Of a stretch of DNA of 64,000 nucleotides, positions 24,030 to 32,665 are shown in pieces. Each line of letters starts with the position of its first letter. The stretch's first letter is position 1. Below the pieces are notes generated by a model. That model was not told where the DNA came from and made no database searches. It saw only the letters and a list, made by a program, of their open reading frames with translations. Made by a program: the position numbers and the translations under genes. Source of the stretch: Armatimonadetes bacterium DC. GTDB lineage: Bacteria > Armatimonadota > Fimbriimonadia > Fimbriimonadales > GBS-DC. Where the stretch lies: positions 186,001 to 250,000 of the forward strand of contig LDYB01000019.1 of assembly GCA_001442985.1 (NCBI GenBank), given 5' to 3'.

Positions 24030-24446
24030 TCATTTTAACAATAGGCTGTATGCCAATAGACCCAACTGGAAACCAATGCCCGCCCAGACGCCCGAAAGAA
24101 TGCCCAGACTCCTGTATGCACGATGCAGGTCGAGTGCAAATGCAAGAAGCAATATGCTAACAATCAGGGCATACTGCCTTTCTAGTTTATAACCGAGCTG
24201 AAAATGTATCCCCATAGCAGTTGCGATACCTACAAAAAACATTATGGGTGCAACCGTATACGCAAATCTGCCCAATTGATGATTTGTAAGTAACACAAAA
24301 AGCATGCCCTGCACAACAGCTCCAACCGATAACACGAATAACGCATCCCTGTCTGTACCTACCAGTACCAGCAACAACGGAAACAGGAGAAGCCACACGA
24401 CTGCCTTTGCCACAAAAATCTGGACGCTGAACCTCTCGTCTGTCAT
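24030..24446 (-). CDS. Four-helix membrane protein of unknown function
   Basis: The start is ATG 24446 behind CGGAGG; the longer ORF-track start passes through the promoter. The 138 residues hold about four hydrophobic helices (VVWLLLFPLLLVLVG, ALFVLSVGAVVQGMLFVLL, VAPIMFFVGIATAMGI, ALIVSILLLAFAL). It is transcribed from a strong promoter directly ahead of the Rhs tip, 15 bp away, so it probably belongs to the same unit. No family is recognised. Confidence 0.6.
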   Translation of the reverse strand: MTDERFSVQIFVAKAVVWLLLFPLLLVLVGTDRDALFVLSVGAVVQGMLFVLLTNHQLGRFAYTVAPIMFFVGIATAMGIHFQLGYKLERQYALIVSILLLAFALDLHRAYRSLGILSGVWAGIGFQLGLLAYSLLLK

Positions 24447-24466
24447 CGTTATTCCTCCGAGAGGAT

Positions 24467-24496
24467 ATTGTAGCATGGAAAGGGGCGTTTTGTCAA
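24467..24496 (-). promoter_or_regulatory. Promoter of the Rhs-tip operon
   Basis: On the minus strand, TTGACA (24496-24491) and TACAAT (24472-24467) are separated by 18 bp and followed by CTCGGAGG before ATG 24446. Confidence 0.75.
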
Positions 24497-24579
24497 AGGG
24501 GGTGAAAAGGAACACCAGAAAAAAATCCCTTGCCCCAGATGGGTGAAGCGGCTTTATTGCGCGGGGAGAAGTAGACAAC

Positions 24580-26784
24580 CTAAAACAAACTCGGCTGGTT
24601 CGCCGACTGAATCAACGCCTGGGGCTTGGGGAACGCCTCGTCGAAGTTGGGGAAGAGGGGTTCCAGGCGCTGGGCGAACTTGTAGAGTTTCTCCACATAA
24701 TGTTCCAGGTCGGCGTCGTTGGCGTATTCTTCCAGTAGCCCCAGTGTGCCGTCGCGCTTGCGATAGACCATGATGTAGTCGCCAATCTGGAATCGCTGGG
24801 CGAGGTGTCGCAAAGGATGATGGGGCAGGCGGCTCTTTTCGGTGATGCGCTCGCGACGGCAGAGGTCTTCGATGGGCACCTCGCCGTTAAGAATCGCGAA
24901 CGCCAGCCGTCGATACTCTTGCGCCACAGCCTCAGGCTTGCCTTCCAGCAGCCACTCAATCGCGCGGGCGATAAACTCGCGCCCGAACCGCTCATCGGCA
25001 CGGGAACGGAGCGAAGCGCCTTTGAAGATGCGCTTGCCGTCATAGCTCTGCAACACATAGTTTTTGGTCTTCAGCGAGAGCATCACCGCGTAGCGCCCGT
25101 CGTGAACGAGGCGGATGCCCTCGGGCAGGATGGAACCCACCTGCTCCACGAAGGCGCGCTCTTCCGCTTCGGTCTGCACTTCAGGGGGCGGTTGAAAATA
25201 AACGCCGTCGGTATCAATCTCTATCACGCGCCCGCCGAGCGCCTCTATCTGCTGGGCAATCTGCTTCACAATATCCTGCCCTGTGATTGTAACTTTCTCG
25301 GCGGCGTCATAATCGTTGAAGTGGAACGGAGCGCCTAAGTAACCGTACATTGAGTTTATAAGAATCTTAAATGAACCCTGCAGCCCATCCCAATAAGCCG
25401 CTTCCAGCCCCTGCGTTTGGCGGGCGCGGTTTTTGGCGTCCAGTCGGCGCTGGCGCAGCTCTGCCAGCATCGGCAGGAACACATTGAGCGTGTCCACCTT
25501 CGGCTTGATGTGGAATTGGAGCATCACGCTGGGGTACAGGCTCTCCACATCTGCCTTGACCACGCGCTCGATGCGCCCGACCATCCGCACCTCTGTGTAG
25601 CCCCCTGGATACTCGCGCGCTGGCTCCGGGAGAGGAATCGCATGCCCTTTCATCAGGTAGGCGCGAACAAACAACAGGTTCGCCTTCTCGCCTGTGCCAA
25701 TCGTCGCCAGATTCTGGAGCGTGTCGGGAATCATCTGGCACTGGTAGAACTCGGTGGGAAGCACCAGCTCGGCGAGCCGACGGGTTTCGCGCACATCCTG
25801 CAGGCAATACTGGCGCACCGTGTCGGGGTCGGTACGCCAGAGGTGGGGGATTTGCTCGCGCTCCAGATAGATGCGCTCCTCTAACGCGATTCCAAGTTGC
25901 TGGGCAGCCTCTTTGAGACCGTAGCTTTCAAGGTCGCCGCGCCCGATGTCAAAGCGTTGCACGGCGAGATAGGTATCCAGAAGATGGCGTCCGTGAACGA
26001 AGGCGGGGGTGAAGGTGCGGTTATTCGCGCCGATGACGCATGCGCGCGGGCTACCGAAGCGCAGTTCCGAGCCGTCGCGTCCCCACCGAAGCGCCACGCC
26101 CAGCGCCTGCGCCCGCCGATGCAGATACGGCAGGTCAAAGCCGAACAGGTTGTGCCCCTCAATCACATCGGGGTCTAACTCCTGAATGCGTTCGGTGAGT
26201 TGCTGGAGGATGGTCTGCTCGTCGCCTTCCAGCAGCTCCTCGTAGCCCCGATTGTCGCTGAGCGCCACCATCAGAATCTGCGCATCCGACTGGTCGTGTG
26301 TGAGGGTGCTGGTCTCGATATCGAGTTGCACGCGGTGCAGTTCTTCGAACGCCATGCCCTTGAAGAGGGTTTTGCCAGAGAGGATGAGGTACTGGCGTGG
26401 CAGGCTTCCGAACGCCAGAATTTCGTGGTGGGCGTCGCGCAGGGCGCGTCGGAGGTTGTCGAATGCCTCGCGGTGGGCGCATCGCGCCAGATAGCGCAGG
26501 GCAGGGCGCTCGCCGAAATCGCCTTCCAGCTCCTGCCAGCGCACATCGGGCATCTCCATAAGGGTGTCGCTCAAAAGCCACGGCTCGAAGGGTTCCTCTT
26601 CCGTAATCAGGCGCTCGCCCTCGCGTCGATAAATCCGAATCAGCCCGTTCGCCGACTCGACGGCGATAATGCGTGGGGTCGGGTCGCGCCCGAACAGGAG
26701 CGCTTCCAGCAGGGCGCGCTCCTCCGACTGAGGTGGCTCTGCCGACTCTGCAGGCGCATCCAGCGGCAAAGAGGGCTGTTGCAT
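24580..26784 (-). CDS. polB: Family B DNA polymerase with 3'-5' exonuclease
   Basis: The 734-residue protein has exonuclease motifs LDIETS (about 154-159), HNLFGFDLPY (211-220) and YCLQDVRE, then polymerase motifs DVESLYPSVM (A), KILINSMYGYLG (B) and IDTDGVYF (C), all with their acidic residues intact. This is a B-family (Pol II or archaeal-like) replicative or repair polymerase. The C-terminus is QPSLF, which fits a sliding-clamp-binding peptide. It follows accC by 3 bp on the same strand. B-family enzymes are patchy in bacteria, so transfer is possible. Confidence 0.95.
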   Translation of the reverse strand: MQQPSLPLDAPAESAEPPQSEERALLEALLFGRDPTPRIIAVESANGLIRIYRREGERLITEEEPFEPWLLSDTLMEMPDVRWQELEGDFGERPALRYLARCAHREAFDNLRRALRDAHHEILAFGSLPRQYLILSGKTLFKGMAFEELHRVQLDIETSTLTHDQSDAQILMVALSDNRGYEELLEGDEQTILQQLTERIQELDPDVIEGHNLFGFDLPYLHRRAQALGVALRWGRDGSELRFGSPRACVIGANNRTFTPAFVHGRHLLDTYLAVQRFDIGRGDLESYGLKEAAQQLGIALEERIYLEREQIPHLWRTDPDTVRQYCLQDVRETRRLAELVLPTEFYQCQMIPDTLQNLATIGTGEKANLLFVRAYLMKGHAIPLPEPAREYPGGYTEVRMVGRIERVVKADVESLYPSVMLQFHIKPKVDTLNVFLPMLAELRQRRLDAKNRARQTQGLEAAYWDGLQGSFKILINSMYGYLGAPFHFNDYDAAEKVTITGQDIVKQIAQQIEALGGRVIEIDTDGVYFQPPPEVQTEAEERAFVEQVGSILPEGIRLVHDGRYAVMLSLKTKNYVLQSYDGKRIFKGASLRSRADERFGREFIARAIEWLLEGKPEAVAQEYRRLAFAILNGEVPIEDLCRRERITEKSRLPHHPLRHLAQRFQIGDYIMVYRKRDGTLGLLEEYANDADLEHYVEKLYKFAQRLEPLFPNFDEAFPKPQALIQSANQPSLF

Positions 26785-26787
26785 GCC

Positions 26788-28293
26788 TCACTCACCTCCG
26801 ATTTGCCACGCGCCCAGCGTTTGCCACGGGTCGGCGACGGGGGCGCCATCCTGCACAGGGTGCGCCTGAGTTCGGGGACGCAGGAGCGTTTCCGCCAGCC
26901 CCAGCGCCGTCAGCACAGGCAGGGGCAGCTCTTCTGGCTCGCCCGTGAGGGGATACTCTTCCAGAAAACCTGTGTGCAGTTTGCCTTCCTGAAAGGCGGG
27001 ATGGCGCAACAGGGCTATCAGGAACCCCAGATTGGTGCGCACGCCCAGCACGACAGTGCACTCCAGCGCATGAATCAGGCGTCGAATCGCCTGCTCGCGG
27101 TTCTCACCCCACGCAATCAGTTTGGCAATCATCGGGTCATAGTGGTGGGTAATCGTGTTGCCCGCCACAATCCCGCTGTCGATGCGCACATGGGGCAGGT
27201 GAGGTGCTTCCCACACCTGCACGGTTCCCAGCGAGGGGGCGAAGGCGTTCGCGGGGTCTTCGGCATAGAGGCGCGCCTCGATGGCGTGCCCGCGCTGGCG
27301 AATGGCATCCTGCGACAGCCCGAGCGGCTCACCGGACGCCACCCGCAACTGCAGATGCACCAGGTCTACCCCCGTGACCATTTCCGTCACGGGATGCTCC
27401 ACCTGCAGGCGCGTGTTGACCTCCAGAAAATAGAATCGCAGCCCGTCTGGCGTTTCTTCCACGAGGAACTCCACCGTGCCTGCGTTGGTGTAGCCGACGG
27501 CGCGCGCCAGTTTGACCGCCGCGTCGGTGAGCGCGGCGCGGGTGGCGTCGTCCAGCACAGGGGATGGGCTTTCCTCAATAATCTTCTGGTGGCGGCGCTG
27601 GATGCTACACTCGCGCTCAAAGAAGTGGAGAACCGTGCCGTGCATATCGGCGAGAATTTGCACCTCCACATGGCGCGGGCGGGGGATGTAGCGCTCAATC
27701 ATCAGGCGCGGGTCGCCGAAGGCAGCCTCCGCCTCGCGCTGGGCGCTTTCGGCGGCGTGCAGGAACTCCGACTCCTCCCAAACCGTGCGCATGCCCTTGC
27801 CGCCACCGCCTGCCACTGCCTTGAGCAGCACGGGAAAGCCGATTCTGCGTGCCTGTTCCAGCAGGGTATGGGCGTCCACAGGTTCCGCTGGGTTGAAGCC
27901 CGGCACCGTCGGGATGCCGTTTTGTTCGGCAATTCGTTTCGCCGCGCCTTTGTCGCCCAGCAGGCGAATCACTTCGGGCGAGGGACCGATGAAGCAAATG
28001 CCTGCTTCCTGACACGCCTGCGCGAACTCGGCGTTCTCGGCGAGGAACCCGTAGCCCGGATGGATGGCGTCCGCCCCACAGGCGCGGGCAATCTCGATAA
28101 TCTTCGGGATGGCGAGGTAGCTCTCGCGGGCGGGCGCTTCGCCCAGCCGATATGCCTCGTCCGCCTCATATACAAACGGCGCGTCGCGGTCGGCATCCGA
28201 GTAGACCGCGACAGTCGCCAGCCCCAGCTCACGACAGGCAGTAATAATGCGTCGGGCGATTTCCCCACGATTCGCAATCAGAACCTTGCGCAC
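26788..28293 (-). CDS. accC: Biotin carboxylase (acetyl-CoA or related carboxylase subunit)
   Basis: The 501-residue protein begins VRKVLIANRGEIARRII and has the ATP-grasp motif VLLKAVAGGGGKGMRTV, RHVEVQILAD, the catalytic EVNTRLQVEHPVTEM and a biotin-carboxylase C-terminal domain. It carboxylates biotin on a carrier protein with ATP and bicarbonate. The C-terminal 50 residues exceed the usual 450-residue AccC but contain no biotin-lysine motif, so the carrier is separate. The start is GTG 28293, preceded by TACAAT six nt upstream. polB follows directly. Confidence 0.93.
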   Translation of the reverse strand: MRKVLIANRGEIARRIITACRELGLATVAVYSDADRDAPFVYEADEAYRLGEAPARESYLAIPKIIEIARACGADAIHPGYGFLAENAEFAQACQEAGICFIGPSPEVIRLLGDKGAAKRIAEQNGIPTVPGFNPAEPVDAHTLLEQARRIGFPVLLKAVAGGGGKGMRTVWEESEFLHAAESAQREAEAAFGDPRLMIERYIPRPRHVEVQILADMHGTVLHFFERECSIQRRHQKIIEESPSPVLDDATRAALTDAAVKLARAVGYTNAGTVEFLVEETPDGLRFYFLEVNTRLQVEHPVTEMVTGVDLVHLQLRVASGEPLGLSQDAIRQRGHAIEARLYAEDPANAFAPSLGTVQVWEAPHLPHVRIDSGIVAGNTITHHYDPMIAKLIAWGENREQAIRRLIHALECTVVLGVRTNLGFLIALLRHPAFQEGKLHTGFLEEYPLTGEPEELPLPVLTALGLAETLLRPRTQAHPVQDGAPVADPWQTLGAWQIGGE

Positions 28294-28299
28294 ATGGAT

Positions 28300-28305
28300 A
28301 TTGTA
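28300..28305 (-). promoter_or_regulatory. Leaderless -10 element TACAAT of accC
   Basis: CGGTACAAT on the minus strand, 6-nt spacer, then GTG 28293. Confidence 0.65.
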
Positions 28306-28313
28306 CCGCAGGG

Positions 28314-29639
28314 CTACCCCTCCAGCGGGTACGCCCCCACAAGGTAGAAAGAACCCGTCACCAGCACAAGGTCGTCGGGGGTTGCCAGCTCCAGCGCGCG
28401 CTGGAACGCGAGCGAAGGGGTCTCCGCCACCTCCATACGCACGGGGAGTTTACCCTGCGTTTCCTGAAGCCAGCGCTGGGCGCATTCCAGCAGGTGCTGG
28501 GGCGGATAGGCGCGTTCGCTGGGGGCGCGGGTGAAAATCGCTATCTCCGCTAAGGGCAACAGGTGGCGCAACACTTCGGATGGCTCGTGGGGACGGAGCA
28601 TGCCGAACACCATAATCATCCGCTGATATTTGAACACGCGGGGCAGACTGAAGGCGAGCGCCCACGCCGCCTCGGGGTTGTGCGCGCCGTCCAGCACCAC
28701 CTTTGGCGAATCGCCCACCACCTGCATCCGCCCTGGCAGGTGGGCGTGCTGAACCCCTGCCTGAATCGCGCTGTCGGGGATGGTGTAGCCCTGCTGGCGC
28801 AGCTGGAGCGCCGCGCCCACCGCGCACGCCACATTATGACGCTGGTGGTCGCCAATCAGCTGAGGATGAGCGTCCAGCTCCCACGAATCGAACCGCAACC
28901 GCACGGACGAGTCGCGGGGCGAGGGCAGGGGAGTGTAGTAGAGTGTCGGCAGGTCGCTGGAGGTTCCTTCGGGCAGGACTTCCAGCAACGGAACTCCCTG
29001 CGCCTGCGCCACCTGACGCGCCATCGCCCGTGCATCGGGGTGTAGCGCGCCGCTTACTGCAGGACGCCCCGGCTTGAAAATCTTGCTCTTCTCATAAGCA
29101 ATATCGGCGTGTGTGGGTCCGAGGCGGTCTGTATGATCCAGCCCCACGCTCACCAGCACGCTCACAAGGGGCGTTATCACATTCGTCGCGTCCAGCCGCC
29201 CCCCCAGCCCGACCTCCATCACGGCAATCTCCACGCCTGCCTGCGCATATGCCCAGAACGCCAGTGCGGTTTTCAGCTCAAATTCCGTGACCTGCCCGTA
29301 TTCGGTGTCGGTGAGGCGCTCGATCAGCGGTTTCGCATACGCCACCCCTTCAGCGAGCAGTTCTTTCGGGATGGGTTCGCCGTCTATCAGGATACGCTCG
29401 CGGAAGTCAAACACATAGGGCGAAAAATACGCGCCCACGCGGTAGCCCGCGTGCTTCAGAATGCTGGCGACGAGCGCAGTGGTGGAGCCTTTGCCGTTCG
29501 TGCCCGTGATGTGAACGACGGGTATGCGCAGGTGGGGGTTGCCCAAGCGCTCCAGCAGCGCTTCCATGCGGGCGTTGCCCAGCCGCCAGCCGTACAGGTT
29601 GAGGCTCTCGATGTATGCAACCGCCTGTTCGTAGGTCAT
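28314..29639 (-). CDS. folC: Folylpolyglutamate synthase/dihydrofolate synthase
   Basis: The 441-residue Mur-ligase-type protein has the P-loop HITGTNGKGSTTALVASIL near residue 43, EVGLGGRLDATNV, VSVGLDHTDRLG, and LDGAHNPEAAWAL in the C-terminal domain. It adds glutamate to dihydropteroate or folate in the cytoplasm. The start is ATG 29639, eight nt after TATAAT and without Shine-Dalgarno. accC lies 20 bp downstream with its own -10, so the two may be read both separately and together. Confidence 0.93.
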   Translation of the reverse strand: MTYEQAVAYIESLNLYGWRLGNARMEALLERLGNPHLRIPVVHITGTNGKGSTTALVASILKHAGYRVGAYFSPYVFDFRERILIDGEPIPKELLAEGVAYAKPLIERLTDTEYGQVTEFELKTALAFWAYAQAGVEIAVMEVGLGGRLDATNVITPLVSVLVSVGLDHTDRLGPTHADIAYEKSKIFKPGRPAVSGALHPDARAMARQVAQAQGVPLLEVLPEGTSSDLPTLYYTPLPSPRDSSVRLRFDSWELDAHPQLIGDHQRHNVACAVGAALQLRQQGYTIPDSAIQAGVQHAHLPGRMQVVGDSPKVVLDGAHNPEAAWALAFSLPRVFKYQRMIMVFGMLRPHEPSEVLRHLLPLAEIAIFTRAPSERAYPPQHLLECAQRWLQETQGKLPVRMEVAETPSLAFQRALELATPDDLVLVTGSFYLVGAYPLEG

Positions 29640-29647
29640 CGGCGAGA

Positions 29648-29653
29648 ATTATA
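29648..29653 (-). promoter_or_regulatory. Leaderless -10 element TATAAT of folC
   Basis: AAGTATAAT on the minus strand, 8-nt spacer, then ATG 29639. Confidence 0.65.
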
Positions 29654-29665
29654 CTTGCCCGCACG

Positions 29666-30253
29666 CTATTTCGCCGCTGGCACGCGCACCGAGACCGCGC
29701 CGCGCAGGTCGCCCAGCCGATAGCCCGTTGCCTTATCGTTGGGGTATCGCTCGCGAATGAGGCGGCGCACTTCAGGCTTGATGTTCTGCCCGTGGCACTC
29801 CAGGCAGAGCGGCATCATCACCATAATCGGGCGCATGTAGCGGTAGACCTTTTTGCCCCTCTCGGTGGTCTGCACAATCACGGGTGAGAGGGGTTTCTTC
29901 TGCTGGAAATCGCGCTCCCAGCGTTGCAGAATCTGGCGCTCCCACGCATCGGGCGCGTTTCGGGGGTTGCGGTTTTTGAGGGAGACACGCCGAATCTGCA
30001 CACCGTACTCTTTGCCAATCTGTTGCGTGAGCTGCTGCGCGATTTCGGAGCAGACTTTGACGCCGCGCTCTGCCCCACCTGCCTGATATTCCTGATTGAG
30101 GCGTGCGAGCAGGCGGGCAATCAGCGCATCGGAGGCTTCGCTCGCCTTCCGAAACGCTTCCATCTGCGCCTCATCCTGCGGCTGCCGACTCTGACCCATG
30201 CTCACCGCCAGCAACACCGAGAGAATCCCCACGAAGAAACCAAGCCGTTTCAT
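29666..30253 (-). CDS. Secreted Tll0287-like (DUF3365) haem-binding protein
   Basis: The 195-residue protein has a signal peptide (MKRLGFFVGILSVLLAVSMGQ), a long helical region, and a Tll0287-type sensor core with PLCLECHGQ, a CxxCH covalent haem site, near residue 155, followed by YPNDKATGYRLGDLRGAVSV, typical of the family. Such proteins bind c-type haem outside the cytoplasm and may sense redox state. The start is ATG 30253, seven nt after TATCCT. The partial ccmF at 62462 would supply haem attachment. Confidence 0.85.
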   Translation of the reverse strand: MKRLGFFVGILSVLLAVSMGQSRQPQDEAQMEAFRKASEASDALIARLLARLNQEYQAGGAERGVKVCSEIAQQLTQQIGKEYGVQIRRVSLKNRNPRNAPDAWERQILQRWERDFQQKKPLSPVIVQTTERGKKVYRYMRPIMVMMPLCLECHGQNIKPEVRRLIRERYPNDKATGYRLGDLRGAVSVRVPAAK

Positions 30254-30260
30254 AGGGATA

Positions 30261-30266
30261 AGGATA
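30261..30266 (-). promoter_or_regulatory. Leaderless -10 element TATCCT of the Tll0287-like gene
   Basis: CGGGTATCCT on the minus strand, 7-nt spacer, then ATG 30253. The divergent antitoxin -10 lies 17 bp away. Confidence 0.6.
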
Positions 30267-30283
30267 CCCGACTCGTTCTGAGG

Positions 30284-30289
30284 TATAAT
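30284..30289 (+). promoter_or_regulatory. Leaderless -10 element TATAAT of the antitoxin-like gene
   Basis: GAGGTATAAT, 8-nt spacer, then GTG 30298. Confidence 0.65.
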
Positions 30290-30297
30290 CGCACGGG

Positions 30298-30522
30298 GTG
30301 AAATCGATGCAAGAGCTGCAAGAGCGTTATGTGGTGGATGCGGAAGGCAATCCTGTAGCCGTTCTCCTGGACATCAAGGTCTATCAGCAGCTACTTGAGG
30401 CTCTGGAAGAGCTTGAGGCGATCCGAGCTTACGACGAAGCGAAAGCGTCTGGAGAGCAGCCGATACCGCTGGAAGCGATACAGGAAAATAATCACAGAGG
30501 AGCTTTTGCAGCTGACGGCTAA
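30298..30522 (+). CDS. Phd/YefM-like antitoxin, C-terminus altered by repeat element
   Basis: The 74 residues start at GTG 30298 after a leaderless -10. RYVVDAEGNPVAVLLDIKVYQQLLEALEELEAIRAYDEAKASGE matches the small antitoxins that pair with RelE/ParE-type toxins; such proteins usually continue with a toxin-wrapping tail and a toxin gene that overlaps or follows. Here the last few codons and the stop (GCTGACGGCTAA) lie in or at palindromic repeat copy B, and no toxin follows. It is probably a remnant of a toxin-antitoxin pair broken by the repeat. Confidence 0.7.
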   Translation: MKSMQELQERYVVDAEGNPVAVLLDIKVYQQLLEALEELEAIRAYDEAKASGEQPIPLEAIQENNHRGAFAADG

Positions 30523-30609
30523 AGCCGTTCCTATGAGACAAAGCCGACCTGCGTCGGCTAAAAGAGCCAGCGGAGGCTGGCTTTGTTTAGTAGGAACGGC
30601 TTTAGCCGT
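30515..30609 (-). repeat. Palindromic repeat element, copy B (inverted relative to copy A)
   Basis: The outer arms ACGGCTAAAGCCGTTCC (30515-30531) and GGAACGGCTTTAGCCGT (30593-30609) are perfect 17-bp inverted repeats. The inner hairpins AGCCGAC/GTCGGCT and AGCCAGC/GCTGGCT occur in the opposite order from copy A, so the element is inverted. It supplies the stop codon of the antitoxin-like gene. Confidence 0.85.
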
Positions 30610-30703
30610 CGCTCTTTCGGGGGCATCGTGGGTTCCAGGAGGTGTCTCTCCAACAGAGCAGGTTCACCCCTCTGGCTCCAATAGGCGATTCAGCGTTAGC
30701 CCC

Positions 30704-31387
30704 TCAGCTCCCCGTCCGAATATCTCGTAGCCAGCGGATGTGCCCGTCCAGAAAGAGGCGGTTCCTGCCCCCGCGATGGACAGCAAGCCCCCTCAGTTCG
30801 GGCGCAACGGTGGGGATAGTGCGTGGAAAGTAGGGGTCTACCGTCAGTTCCACATCGCTGACGCCTTCGGGGCGTGCGTAAAACGAGCTGGGGTTCGCCT
30901 GCAGGTCAGCGACCGCCTGTTCAGGCGTCTTGCCCCAGAAGTTGTCGGGCGGCACAGGGTCTTCTACACGGTCAAAGCGCCACATCCAGTAGCGCGTGCG
31001 CCGTGTGGGGTCTATGGTTTGCACGACGGAAACCATCTCGCCCAGCCGACTGCCCGCCACGCTGGGGCACGACCAGAGCGCCCAATCGCGCATATAAGGC
31101 TCCAGCACAAGCCCTGCCCATCCACAGCGCGGGTCGGAGGGGGGCCAGCCGCTCCACGGGCGATAGCCCAGAGCCAGCTTCAAATCGCGACGGTCGGGCA
31201 TGCGCTCGTCGTAGTCCTGCAGATAGAGCCAGAAGGCTTGCCCAATCTGGCGCAGGTGCTGGCTGCAGACGCTCTGGCGTGCGCTCTCGCGTGCCTGCGC
31301 CAGCACAGGAAACAACAACGCCGCCAGAATTGCTACAATCGCAATCACCACGAGCAACTCAATCAGTGTGACACCCCACCGTCGCAT
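30704..31387 (-). CDS. Pseudopilin-like protein with H-X9-DG motif
   Basis: The 227-residue protein has the pilin leader [21 protein letters not shown] (cleavage expected after Gly) and the tail [13 protein letters not shown], which is H, nine residues, DG. The body has [16 protein letters not shown], as in paralogues. The start is ATG 31387, seven nt after TATCCT on the minus strand, back to back with the coaBC promoter. The ends of repeat copy B and of this gene are about 95 bp apart. Confidence 0.85.
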   Translation of the reverse strand: MRRWGVTLIELLVVIAIVAILAALLFPVLAQARESARQSVCSQHLRQIGQAFWLYLQDYDERMPDRRDLKLALGYRPWSGWPPSDPRCGWAGLVLEPYMRDWALWSCPSVAGSRLGEMVSVVQTIDPTRRTRYWMWRFDRVEDPVPPDNFWGKTPEQAVADLQANPSSFYARPEGVSDVELTVDPYFPRTIPTVAPELRGLAVHRGGRNRLFLDGHIRWLRDIRTGS

Positions 31388-31394
31388 CGCATAA

Positions 31395-31418
31395 AGGATA
31401 CCCGTGCGGGGGTATACT
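31395..31418. promoter_or_regulatory. Back-to-back leaderless promoters of the pseudopilin and coaBC
   Basis: On the minus strand, TATCCT (31400-31395) lies 7 nt before ATG 31387. On the plus strand, TATACT (31413-31418) lies 6 nt before GTG 31425. The two -10 elements are 12 bp apart and the whole divergent spacer is 37 bp, so each -35 falls in the other gene's start. Confidence 0.7.
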
Positions 31419-31424
31419 TGCTCT

Positions 31425-32630
31425 GTGAGTCGGCAAATCCTGCTGGGTGTTACGGGGAGTATCGCGGCGTATCGGGCGTGCGATGTGGCGCGCGAGCTGA
31501 TGCATCGGGGCTACACTGTGCGCGTGGTGATGACCCACTCGGCGACGCGGCTGATCGCGCCCGCCACTTTTGAGGCGCTCACAGGGCATCCCGTCGTGGC
31601 GGATGTGTTCGACGAACCCGAACGCGGTCAGATTGCCCACATCCGCCTCGCGCAAGATTCTGACCTGGTGCTGATTGCCCCCGCCACGGCACACACGATT
31701 GCACGGCTCGCGCTGGGGCTGGCAGACGATATGCTCACCACCATCTGCCTCGCAACGCGCGCGCCGATTCTGATTGCGCCCGCGATGAACCCCGCGATGT
31801 GGACACACCCTGCCACTCAGAGCCATGTGCGCACGCTTCAGGAGCGCGGCGTGCAGTTTATTGACCCCACCTACGGCATCATGGCGTGCGGCGATGAGGG
31901 CTGGGGCAAGATTGCGGACACCCCCACGATTGTGGAGGCGGTGATTGCGCGGTTGAGCCAGAGCGAGTCGCTCAAAGGGGTGCGCGTGCTGATTACCGCA
32001 GGACCAACCTATGAGCCGATAGACCCCGTGCGCTTTATTGGCAACCGCTCCAGCGGCAAGATGGGCTACGCCGTTGCGGAGGCGGCGCGCCAGCGCGGCG
32101 CTGAGGTCACGCTCATCTCAGGACCCACCGCGCTCCCTGACCCCTTCGGCGTGCAGGTGATACGGGTGCAGACCGCCCAACAGATGTACGAGGCGGTGCT
32201 GGAGCATTTTGAGTCGTGCGCGATTTTTATTGCGACCGCCGCTGTCGCCGATTACCGCCCCGAAGTCGCGCTACCCCGCAAGCGCAAGCGGGGGAGCCGT
32301 GCGTGGACGCTCCGACTCGTGCCCAACCCCGACATTCTCGGCGCAGTCGCCCAGCGCAAAGGTAATCGCCTCGTGGTGGGCTTCGCGGCGGAGACCGACA
32401 AAGTGCTGGAACACGCCCGCGAAAAGCTCCAGCGCAAGAACTTAGACCTGCTGGCGGTCAACGATGTGCTGGAGCCGGGCAGCGGATTCGAGGTGGACAC
32501 CAATCGCCTCACCTTGCTCTATGCCGATGGGCGTGTGGAGGCGTTGCCCCAGATGAGCAAGCGCGCCTGCGCCGACGCCCTGATGGAGCAGGTGGCTGCC
32601 ATGTATCAGGCGGCTTCGAAGGCTGTCTGA
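31425..32630 (+). CDS. coaBC: Phosphopantothenoylcysteine decarboxylase/phosphopantothenate-cysteine ligase
   Basis: The start is GTG 31425, just after the leaderless -10; the ORF-track start at 31404 runs through it. The 401-residue protein has the CoaC flavoprotein part ([18 protein letters not shown], with the catalytic His region) and the PAMNPAMW substrate clamp, then the CoaB part with [35 protein letters not shown] and PNPDIL. It performs two consecutive steps of coenzyme A synthesis. Repeat copy C follows the stop. Confidence 0.95.
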   Translation: MSRQILLGVTGSIAAYRACDVARELMHRGYTVRVVMTHSATRLIAPATFEALTGHPVVADVFDEPERGQIAHIRLAQDSDLVLIAPATAHTIARLALGLADDMLTTICLATRAPILIAPAMNPAMWTHPATQSHVRTLQERGVQFIDPTYGIMACGDEGWGKIADTPTIVEAVIARLSQSESLKGVRVLITAGPTYEPIDPVRFIGNRSSGKMGYAVAEAARQRGAEVTLISGPTALPDPFGVQVIRVQTAQQMYEAVLEHFESCAIFIATAAVADYRPEVALPRKRKRGSRAWTLRLVPNPDILGAVAQRKGNRLVVGFAAETDKVLEHAREKLQRKNLDLLAVNDVLEPGSGFEVDTNRLTLLYADGRVEALPQMSKRACADALMEQVAAMYQAASKAV

Positions 32631-32665
32631 GAGTTTCGTGCCTGAAGCCCGACGGGAGAACCCAC

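Noticed and set aside
26200-28347. 715-residue plus-strand ORF in the track
   Set aside because: It is antisense to polB and accC, whose motifs are intact; its composition is that of a shadow frame of high-GC DNA.
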